Positions 55,101 through 64,000 of a stretch of DNA of 64,000 nucleotides are shown here, in pieces. The stretch's first letter is position 1. Each line of letters opens with the position of its first letter. The translations under genes and the position numbers were made by a program. Under the pieces are notes generated by a model. The model searched no databases. It saw only the letters and a program-made list of their open reading frames with translations, and was not told the origin of the DNA. Source of the DNA: Metridium senile (Eukaryota > Cnidaria > Anthozoa > Actiniaria > Metridiidae); NCBI GenBank assembly GCA_949775045.1, contig OX459102.1, forward strand, positions 16,042,772 to 16,106,771, in the 5' to 3' direction.

Positions 55101-57669
55101 GTTTTAGGGATGTTTAGAAAAATATTGAAAATTGATCAAAATTGAGAATTTTTCCTCTACCCCTTAGCATCGAAAATTTCAATTTTTTGACTAAACTGAA
55201 ATTGTTGAATTTTTCATCTATTTTGGTTGGTAATCATTCTAGGATTGATCAGATAGCATATACACTTCAATCAGATAGTTTTAGGGATGTTTAGAAAAAT
55301 ATTGAAAATTGATCAAAATTGAGAATTTTTCCTCTACCCCCTAGCATCGAAAATTTCAATTTTTTGACTAAACTGAAATTGTTGAATTTTTCATCTATTT
55401 TGATTGGTAATCATTCTAGGATTGATCAGATAGCATATACACTTCAATCAGATAGTTTTAGGGATGTTTAGAAAAATATTGAAAATTGATCAAAATTGAG
55501 AATTTTTCCTCTACCCCCTAGCATCGAAAATTTCAATTTTTTGACTAAATTGAAATTGTTGAATTTTTCATCTATTTTGATTGGTAATCATTCTAGGATT
55601 GATCAGATAGCATATACACTTCAATCAGATAGTTTTAGGGATGTTTAGAAAAATATTGAAAATTGATCAAAATTGAGAATTTTTCCTCTACCCCCTAGCA
55701 TCGAAAATTTCAATTTTTTGACTAAACTGAAATTGTTGAATTTTTCATCTATTTTGATTGGTAATCATTCTAGGATTGATCAGATAGCATATACACTTCA
55801 ATCAGATAGTTTTAGGCATGTTTTGAAAAAAGTTGAAAAATGGCCAAAATTGACATTTTTTTCTTACAGCGTACAGCAAAAATATCAAATTTTTGACCAA
55901 AATGAAGTTTTGCTCAACTTTAGAGTATATTTTATGTGCCTAAATAGAATTTAGGCTAGTTAAAACCAAGACAAGCAGGTCAGCAGTTTCTTCTTGTCCC
56001 CTGACATTAGCTGGGACTCCCCACACTACCAGTCCCTCATGCTTTGCTAGTTGTCTTCAACGATTGCAGTACTCTGTTGTATGCAGCATTCATCTTTGTC
56101 GATGAGTTTTAAATAGTTGATGGACAACTAAAGTCTTACAGTAAATTCTCGTCCTATTTAATAAAGGTCAGCCTGGTAGTCTTGTGTGGTGGCGTACAGA
56201 AGATGATATTCAGATGTGTATAGTTGGGACGGAGGTATGTTCAATGTTAGTTGTAATAGCATGCATATCATTACGAAAGAAGCAAGGATGGCACAGTTGG
56301 TTAGTGTGCAGCATTCTTTCCATGTAGCTTTAAGTAGCTTTAAATACCTGTAAAACGGAACACTGATGGAGAGAGGGAAGTAAAATGAGTGCACCGTCGG
56401 CTCTCTGGAAGATCAGCTTCAGCTGAGTGGACTTCCGATATAAAATACTATTCTTTACTTTAAGTAGATAATGTTTCATATTACATGATTTGTGTGCTCA
56501 GTGAAATGAATGTCTAAAAAATCAAAACTTTGTTGTCCTGCCATTTGAAATTTCAAAGATTGCTCATTAATTATTCATGAATTTTATAAATATATTTATA
56601 ATAATGTTTCCCTCTGTTTATTTTCAGTTAGGTGAGATAATGTTCGTAGATCTCTGTACAGGGATGTCCATTATGTCTGTTGATCTAAAGGAAAGTGTGA
56701 CATCACTGGAACTGTTGCAAGACAAACAGCATCATATTACTTCTGTTATGGTATGTTTTTACAGTTTCATACTTCTCAACTTCAAGAGAGGCCATCAAAA
56801 TAAATTCTAAAATTAATACTTTTGAAATCAAACAAAAATCTTGTCAGTGGAGGCTTCTCAAAGGATAAGATGTTTCTTTTTCAATCTTGATGTATTTCGT
56901 TCACATATAATGAAAATTATAAGCAATTTAACCAAAAAAATCAAACATTTGCAAGCAGATATTCTTTTTGTGATGTATAATTTTGTGATTTGGTGGCCTT
57001 TGTTGAAGTCATCAAAATACTTGTACCAGTATTCCCTACTTTCATATAACCATAATGCCTTCTGTTTTTGGGGGGTGGATATATTGTAAACCAAATTTGT
57101 TTGATTTGAACTAAAATTGGATTGATTTGGATTACAATAGCTACCCCCCCCCCCCCTCCCCTCCAAAAAACAACAATAACAACAAAAACAGAGCAGTAAG
57201 TATTATGGATATTGTGATAATAATATAATAATAATAACTTTTTTAACGTCTCAATCTTCTAGATGGACAGAGTGCGCCCTACTAATCGGGGAGACTCACT
57301 CACACTCACTACCTCTACGTTAAATATTTTGCACACAACTCGGCTCACAGGTTCATTTTTTTTTGTGAAAGTAGAAAATTCAATTTCATGATTTTGTTAT
57401 AGATAGGGACAACCTCAGGGGAGACATGGCAGCTAATACTTGAAAGCAAAGCTTTGCCACAGAGAAAGCTATCATTTGACAAGCTGAACAGTCCCTCTGC
57501 TGCGTCGGGAATGGGATATGAGATGGTTGGCTTGATGGGGATTCCCCTAGAGAGCTTTCAATCTATTACAGAATGGCAAGATAGACTAGTACCCATGCCA
57601 GTTAAGGTAATGATGATGATGGTGATGATTATGGTGATGATGATGGTGATGATATTGATGGTGATGATA

Positions 57670-57728
<59 letters not shown>

Positions 57729-57835
57729 GGTGATAATGATGATGATGGTGATGATGACAGTGATAATGATGGTGGTGGTGGAGTTGGTGATGATAATGAT
57801 TATGGTGGTGTTGATCATGCTAATGATGATGGTGA

Positions 57836-57867
<32 letters not shown>

Positions 57868-58394
57868 TTGATCATGATGGTGATGATTGTTTTGATGATT
57901 AATTCTTGTTTCAGAGTCCAATGGGAGAAGTACTCTTTTCTGTGCAGCATGCAAGAAAACAGGTCTTTATAGGTGCACATAACCAAAGAACAGATATCTT
58001 ACAGGTAATCAACACTCTTTGTTGAATTTAAAGTGACTCTTTCAGTGATTGATTGATTATTGACTTATTGATTGATTGACTGACTGTTTGATTGATTAAT
58101 TAATTGATTGATTGAGTAATTTAAAATTTAAAATAAGTCTAAAACATCACCTATCAATGAACCTTTCTATCCCCCCCTTAGTATATCATAAGATTATATA
58201 GGAAATTCTAAGTAGAGATTCTAAATTAATCCAAATTTTATATTCTAATTTTCATCTAAAATTCTCGTTTTCTTCACTTTTGTGTAAAAGTTGTTTTATT
58301 ATTTGAACATGTAATTGATTGATTGATTGATTAATTGATTGATTGGTTGATTTATTGACTGATTGATTGATTGATTGATTGATTGACTGATTGG

Positions 58395-58429
<35 letters not shown>

Positions 58430-58446
58430 ATTGATTGACTGATTGG

Positions 58447-58477
<31 letters not shown>

Positions 58478-58548
58478 AGTTATTAGTAATATTGATTGAT
58501 TGATTGGCTGCTTGATTGACTGATAAATTGACTCTTATTGACTGGTTA

Positions 58549-58601
<53 letters not shown>

Positions 58602-58707
58602 CTGATTGGTTGATTGATTGATTGGTTGATTGATTGAGTTATTAGTAATATTGATTGATTGATTGGCTGCTTGATTGACTGATAAATTGACTCTTATTGA
58701 CTGGTTA

Positions 58708-58740
<33 letters not shown>

Positions 58741-61700
58741 CAGGTCTATGATACAGATATTGATCATCTTCCCATGTTTATCTATCAACTACCACCTGGA
58801 ACATCAGAGTTCATTCTGACAGACAGACTCATCTTTACAGTTGTACATGCAGACCATGCAAAGGTTTGTCACAACAGTATTGGTTCATCGTAATATTTTT
58901 GTACAATTAGATAAGACGGATTAAACAAATGAGTGAAGAATTTGGATAAAAGTTGAAGGAATGAATATATACATGGAAGGAATTAAAAGAAAAATGGATG
59001 AATGGAATTTAAGATGAATGAATGATTGAATAAATGTAAGGTTGAATGGATGTATGGGTGAATGGACCGGGTGAATGGATGTATGGATGTATGGACCGGG
59101 TGAATGGATGTATGGATGTATGGACCGGGTGAATGGATGTATGGATGTATGGACCGGGTGAATGGATGTATGGATGTATGGACCGGGTGAATGGATGTAT
59201 GGGTGAATGGACCGGGTGAATGGATGTATGGATGTATGGACCGGGTGAATGGATGTATGGATGTATGGACTGGGTGAATGGATGTATGGATGTATGGACC
59301 GGGTGAATGGATGTATGGATGTATGGACCGGGTGAATGGATGTATGGGTGAATGGATGTAAGGTTGAATGGATGTATGGATGTATGGACCGGGTGAATGG
59401 ATGTATGGGTGAATGGACCGGGTGAATGGATGTATGGATGTATGGACCGGGTGAATGGATGTATGGGTGAATGGACCGGGTGAATGGATGTATGGACCGG
59501 GTGAATGGATGTATGGATGTATGGACTGGGTGAATGGATGTATGGATGTATGGACCGGGTGAATGGATGTATGGATGTATGGACCGGGTGAATGGATGTA
59601 TGGGTGAATGGACCGGGTGAATGGATGTATGGATGTATGGACCGGGTGAATGGATGTATGGGTGAATGGACCGGGTGAATGGATGTATGGGTGAATGGAT
59701 GTATGGATGTATGGATGTATCCATGGTGAATGAATTAATGAATAAATAAATGAGCAAATAGATATAAGAATGATTGAATGAATGGATAAATGGATGAATT
59801 AATGAGTACTTTGATACATGGATGAATGAATGGATGACTGATTATTGATTGAAAGAGTAAATGAATTAATGAATGAGAAGATGGATGAATGAATGGATGA
59901 CTGATTATTGATTGAAAGAGTAAATGAATTAATGAATGAGAAGATGGATGAATGAATGGATGACTGATTATTGATTGAAAGAGTAAATGAATTAATGAAT
60001 GAGAAGATGGATGAATGAATGGATGACTGATTATTGATTGAAAGAGTAAATGAATTAATGAATGAGAAGATGGATGAATGAATGGATGACTGATTATTGA
60101 TTGAAAGAGTAAATGAATTAATGAATGAGAAGATGGATGAATGAATGGATGACTGATTATTGATTGAAAGAGTAAATGAATTAATGAATGAGAAGATGGA
60201 TGAATGAATGGATGACTGATTATTGATTGAAAGAGTAAATGAATTAATGAATGAGAAGATGGATGAATGAATGCATGGATAAATGAGTGAGTGAACTGTG
60301 GGATTGGCATGTGTTTTGTAAGCAACGATTTTCTTGCTTTTTAGACATCACTTTGTATCTTATCAAGTCAACTAGCTGAAACATCACAGTCTATCCCAAG
60401 ATCACCAAAGGTATACTTTATCTACAATATGCATACAAATATCCAACTTCTGAATAGTAACTCAAGGTTTAATTTAAAACATGGCTGTCATCGATTTGTA
60501 TTGAAAAAGGTTAACAATATGTCAAACAGCTAACTAGTGCTTGAAACTTTTACTGCGGTTTTCGTCTTTCTGCAAACTCAGACATTCCCACGGCCAGTTA
60601 TGAAATACATTTTTGGCTGCTGCTAATTAGTTGGCACCTTTTATGTTTTTGATTGAGGGCAGGCAAAACGTATTTTGCAACTAATCGTTGAAATGTCTGA
60701 GTTCACAGAAAGTAGAAAGCCACAGTAAATGATATTGAATATCTTATTTTTTGTATGTTATTATTATTATTGCAGCATAGATCAGACTCAAGTATCATAC
60801 AAACGTTCTCACTACCAGCTGAAGAGCAAGTCGTCGGTCTCTTTAAACAGACAAAGATTATGAAAGGATTACAAAAACCTGACAACGGTCAGGGGGAGGG
60901 GTCAGGACTACCAAACCGCATGTACAATGTTGATGGTTGTATACTTGTGACAACTAGTGCGGTTTACGAGTGTCGTCCAAGGTTAGAACACTTGTTTGTC
61001 TGTATTTATAGATTTTGACATGTGACATGGTTTAATGTGACATGGTATGGTGTGACATGGTGTGGTGTGACATGGTGTGGTGTAGTGTGACATGGCATTG
61101 TGTCACATGGTGTAGTGTGACATGGTTTAGTGTGACGTGGTATGGTGTGACATGGTGTGGTGTGACATGGTGTGGTGTAGTGTGACATGGCATTGTGTCA
61201 CATGGTGTAGTGTGACATGGTGTAGTGTGACATGGTGTGGTGTGACATGGTGTGGTGTGACATGGTGTGGTGTGACATGGTGTGGTGTGGCATGGTGTGG
61301 TGTGACATGACCTGTAGTGTGACCTGACCTGTAGTGTGATATGACCTGTAGTGTGACATGACCTGTAGTGTGACATGACCTGTAGTGTGACATGACCTGT
61401 AGTGTGACATGACCTGTAGTGTGACATAGTGTAGTGTGACATGTTGTAGTGTGACATGTTGTAGTGTGACATGGTGTGGTGTGACATATTCTTGGCTTTC
61501 ACGTGATGTCATCAAAATACTAACTTTTAACTATGGGCTCCATGAAGTTGTGCTTTCGACATTGTTTACAGTACCCATGAGCGAGTCTCCATACCAAATT
61601 TTATCGATTTACTGCCTTTAATTCAAGAGATATCGGTGAAGTAGTTTATGTCATGCCACACTTGTCACACGTTTGAAGGAATGAAATTTGTGCAATATTT

Positions 61701-63718
61701 TGGGCAATTTTGCCGTTTCCATCATTTGATATAAACCAACATGGTAAATAAGTGAATATCTAGGCAAATTGATAACATTTTGGTCAATATTCTTGAAAAT
61801 TGTGCGCTTTTGGCAAACCCGGTAATTTGGCCGCCATGATGGTGTCCCTCAAAGGGACACCAACATGGCGGTGCCATACATTTCACTGTAATCAAGGTGC
61901 ATATTCACTGGCTGTGTATTCGGTCACAATTAGTCCATTTACGCTCAAATTTTGGCAAATCATACATTGGTCATCTTGCTATTTATATCGCAGAAAAGTT
62001 AATGATAATGATGGTTAATGATATATATAATGAATGCAACACAACCGGAAATGCTTTTGCCATACATTTCTTACTAAAAATCTTTAGTAATAACTTGACT
62101 ATAACTCTGCCAATGTTCATTCTTCTGACCTCATATTTGCTAACACTGTTAAATAAAGTATGTGCCTCATGAATTCAGTGTTTGTTTACAATTTAAGCGA
62201 CAATTTAAGGACTTTCAATATGGTTATGTCATAGGTGAAAGCCAAGAATAGTATGATGCACATTGCATGTGGAATTCGGTGTGGCATGGTATCATATTGC
62301 GTGAAAGTGTGACACGTATGGCATGGTATACTGTGACATTCAGTTTGGTCAACATGGTCTGACAATGAGATACTGTGTGACATGGCATATATTGTATTGC
62401 ATGTGACGTTGTGTGACATGCTATTGTGTGACATTTCTTTGTTGCATATGTGACTTGGTGTGACATATGACAAAATACTGTGTGACATGGCATGTATTGT
62501 ATTGTATGTTGTGTGACATGCTGTTGTGTGACATTTCTTTGTGGCACATATGACTAGGTTTGAAATAATGTGACATATGACAAGATACTGTGTGACATGA
62601 CATGTATGGCATCGTGTGATATATCATGTTGTGTGACATTTCTTTGTGGCACATATGACTTGATGTGACATTATGTGACATGACAAGATACTGTATGACA
62701 TGACATGTATGACATCGAATTTAACATTGTGTGACATATCATGTAATTGTGTGACATTTCTTTGTGGCACATGTGACTTTGTGTGACATGTGACATACGA
62801 AGAGATACTGTGTGACATGATATTGCATGATGTGACATTGTGTGACAGCATGTAATTGTGTGACATTTATTTGTGGCACTTATGACTTTGTGTGACATAT
62901 GAAGAGATACTGTGTGACATGACATTGCATGATGTGACATTGTGTGACATAGCATTTTATTATGTGACATTTTTTGTGGTGTATATGACTTTGTGTGACA
63001 TAATGTGACATATGAAGAGATAAGGTGTGACATGACATTGCATGATGTGACACTGTTTGACATTTTATTTGGCATATTTGACTTGATAATATGATATTTT
63101 GTAAAATGGAGTGACATGAAAAGAATACATGACATGGTATGTCTTGGTATGACATGACACTTGATGACATACTGTATTGATAATGTGTAATATATTGTAG
63201 CATATCAACTACAGATGTTACATGATGTGTCATTTATTCAAGACATTGCACAAGCCATGCACATACATGATAACATAGGTAGACCATAACCGATATGATA
63301 TATATATTTCCATCTTGTCTTCTAGTGTATCTCCAGAGAAACTTTTCCTTGATTTAGCAATCAATAATACAGACAACACTGCAGCTGACATGTTGGCCAT
63401 AACTACTGGCCTTGATGTTAACCTGCTTTATGAGGTATGAAGACCTAGGGGATGAGGGAGGGGGGATATACTCACAGACAACACTGCAGCCGACATGCTG
63501 GCCGGCCATGATTATCATTATTCAATTATTTTGTTTGGTTAAAAATACTCTTACTTTAGTGACTTTGTAGATGGCCGTATAGTATGTGTTTGTTCTAAAG
63601 CTGACTTGTGATTCTGTTTGATTATATTAAACTCTTGTTGTTTGTGTAGATGGCAGCAGAAGAGGCTCTTCATCAAACCAAGTATGAACATGCCATGAAA
63701 CTGTACCAACTGTCAAAG
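49118..63718 (+). CDS. Large propeller/solenoid-like protein, first 15 exons (3' end outside window)
   Basis: Not recognised by name. Exons: 49118-49280, 49625-49714, 51557-51624, 51959-52069, 52267-52345, 56167-56234, 56628-56750, 57263-57350, 57407-57606, 57915-58004, 58744-58863, 60345-60410, 60776-60981, 63326-63434 and 63650-63718. They join in frame to 550 codons, starting [15 protein letters not shown]. Blade-like segments typical of beta-propellers recur: [53 protein letters not shown] and [18 protein letters not shown]. The last exons turn helical ([20 protein letters not shown]), as in alpha-solenoids. A propeller followed by a solenoid is common in membrane-tethering and coat-like proteins (HOPS/CORVET, BLOC-2, IFT), so a trafficking role is possible but inferred. 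The exon 8/9 junction uses the second of two nearby AGs. The introns are packed with satellites. Confidence 0.8.
49785..51460. repeat. 1.7-kb ATTC/ATCC minisatellite
   Basis: TTCATTCATCCATTATTCAT units, in places interrupted by TTTTACATTATT, pass into pure ATCC runs after 50570. Fills intron 49715-51556. The [13 protein letters not shown] frame is a repeat artefact. Confidence 0.95.
52080..52200. repeat. ATC microsatellite
   Basis: CATCATCCTCATCATC units in intron 52070-52266. Confidence 0.85.
52380..52620. repeat. CAACACCGC-type degenerate repeat
   Basis: CAACACTGCAACACC, CAACACCGCA and ACACCACAA motifs recur irregularly immediately left of the foldback element. Period unclear. Confidence 0.5.
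52621..53920. mobile_element. 1300-bp foldback (FB-like) element
   Basis: Ends CTGTTACGCCACAAAATGTA and TACATTTTGTAGCATAACAG are inverted. The outer part of each arm consists of repeated (A)CACAAAATGTAATA units, and the inner part (about 52842-52925 versus 53755-53845) is a near-perfect inverted match containing GTGTGATCATATCATCCCTT. The interior has no transposase-like frame. Arms built from internal tandem repeats are characteristic of Foldback-type transposons. It lies in intron 52346-56166. Confidence 0.85.
53921..55830. repeat. 177-bp satellite, about 10.8 copies, with trimeric higher-order pattern
   Basis: Monomer junctions (CCCC(C/T)TAGCATCGAAAATT) fall at 54098, 54275, 54452, 54629, 54806, 54983, 55160, 55337, 55514 and 55691, each 177 bp apart. 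The first copy begins flush with the end of the foldback element. Copies at 54452, 54983 and 55514 share ACTAAATTG; those at 54629 and 55160 share CCCCTTAGC and TTTGGTTGG. Thus a 531-bp three-monomer unit repeats. A diverged half-copy continues to about 55930. Confidence 0.95.
57607..57900. repeat. GATGGT/GATGAT microsatellite
   Basis: Fills intron 57607-57914 almost completely, starting within a few bases of the donor. Confidence 0.9.
58040..58740. repeat. GATT microsatellite with a two-copy block
   Basis: TTGATTGATTGATT units. The block GATTGGCTGCTTGATTGACT followed by ATAAATTGACTCTTATTGAC appears twice, at about 58500 and 58660. It extends to the acceptor of exon 58744-58863. Confidence 0.9.
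59040..59720. repeat. GGATGTATGGACCGGGTGAAT minisatellite
   Basis: Roughly 20 units of 29-37 bp, with variable numbers of GGATGTAT and an invariant GGACCGGGTGAAT. Intron 58864-60344. Confidence 0.9.
59805..60290. repeat. 63-bp minisatellite, about 7.5 copies
   Basis: The unit GATGGATGAATGAATGGATG plus ACTGATTATTGATTGAAAGA and GTAAATGAATTAATGAATGA is almost identical in every copy. Because 63 is 21 codons, the antisense frame stays open, but I see no sign that it is translated. Confidence 0.93.
60553..60725. mobile_element. TA-flanked MITE, 173 bp
   Basis: Inverted ends starting CTGCGGTTTTCGTCTTTCTG and ending TAGAAAGCCACAG pair over about 35 bp (including the CTCAGACAT/ATGTCTGAG block) and are flanked by TA on each side. 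This fits a Tc1/mariner-type non-autonomous element, in intron 60411-60775. Confidence 0.75.
61015..61490. repeat. TGTGACATGGTGTGG minisatellite
   Basis: Units of 15-20 bp switching to TGTGACATGACCTGTAG after about 61300. Intron 60982-63325. Confidence 0.93.
61831..61871. repeat. Short hairpin
   Basis: CCGCCATGATGGTGTCCCT and AGGGACACCAACATGGCGG are 19-bp arms with one mismatch and a 3-base loop. The flanks (61495-62220) show nothing else recognisable. Confidence 0.75.
62230..63200. repeat. Degenerate GTGTGACAT minisatellite
   Basis: TGTGTGACATTTCTTTGTGG and ACATGTGACTTTGTGTGACA blocks recur at about 90-120-bp spacing with much drift. It is related in motif to the array at 61015 and is likely an older expansion of the same seed. 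Confidence 0.8.
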
Positions 63719-64000
63719 GTTTGATATGAAACTTATAGGCTATACTTATAACTTAGCTTGCTCTAAATGCTCGATACTGGCATTAATTGTAAATATAGAT
63801 TACATAATTCTTATTATTCTTATTCAATGTTCACTGTTACATCATTCTTATTCCACGTTGACTATTACTAGTAGGTTTTTACTAATACTCATTATACAGT
63901 TCAAAATTTAAACTGCTGAAAAATAAATATACTAAGACTCATGTGTCACTTTCTTTACTTTACATGTACATCGTTAATGGCATTGACTGTATAATCAAAT

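Noticed and set aside
57454..57972. Continuous 172-codon frame running through the GATGGT repeat
   Set aside because: Methionine/valine stretch is the intronic repeat; the real exons end at 57606 and restart at 57915 with proper splice sites and phases.
58921..60325. Antisense open frames of 278 and 196 codons (IHPYIHSPG and [13 protein letters not shown] repeats)
   Set aside because: Minisatellites whose unit length keeps the frame open; located in an intron, no start context or domain.
61015..61502. Antisense [12 protein letters not shown] open frames
   Set aside because: Artefact of the TGTGACATGGTG repeat.

Overview
The window is nuclear DNA of an intron-rich animal. It is AT-rich and carries very large amounts of microsatellite, minisatellite, foldback and MITE-like sequence. 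The gene content (a DRC11/IQCA1-type ciliary AAA protein, full-length TARBP1, metazoan-type transketolase, a single-exon class A GPCR of MECA-like character) fits a marine invertebrate. A cnidarian, probably an anthozoan, is my best guess, but this is inference from gene type and architecture, not proof.

Layout. 749-5910 (+): eight 3' exons of transketolase, with the N-terminal part lying left of the window. 6931-25838 (-): a complete 27-exon DRC11/IQCA1 gene of 848 codons, tail-to-tail with transketolase. Its introns hold an apparently intact non-LTR retrotransposon (ORF 17403-20531), a ten-copy 99-bp tandem array, several foldback elements and one textbook U12-type AT-AC intron (9518-9913). 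25839-31483: gene-free, with hairpins, a 10-bp-period repeat and LINE/Penelope-like relics. 31484-32428 (+): an intronless 314-aa GPCR. 32429-39089: gene-free, dominated by a 2.9-kb element with about 455-bp inverted arms (33996-36912) and a 140-bp tandem array. 39090-48878 (-): complete six-exon TARBP1 (1618 aa), a SPOUT tRNA ribose methyltransferase. 49118-63718 (+): the first 15 exons of a large propeller-plus-solenoid-like protein that I could not name. It shares a 239-bp head-to-head intergenic region with TARBP1 and runs off the right edge.

The genes do not form one pathway. They are housekeeping metabolism (transketolase), motile cilia (DRC11), signalling (GPCR), tRNA modification (TARBP1) and possibly membrane trafficking (the last gene). 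All exon models were built by eye from reading-frame continuity, splice dinucleotides and family knowledge. The coding lengths of the two complete spliced genes are exact multiples of three, and phases match at every junction.

The most unusual signals are: a 177-bp satellite with a trimeric higher-order pattern inside an intron, butted against a 1300-bp foldback element; a tandem array that multiplied the 3' splice site and first eight codons of a TARBP1 exon eight times; a TTAA-flanked element inserted in a tandem repeat that supplies its own empty sites; the U12 AT-AC intron; and a GPCR lacking the usual TM3-ECL2 disulfide.
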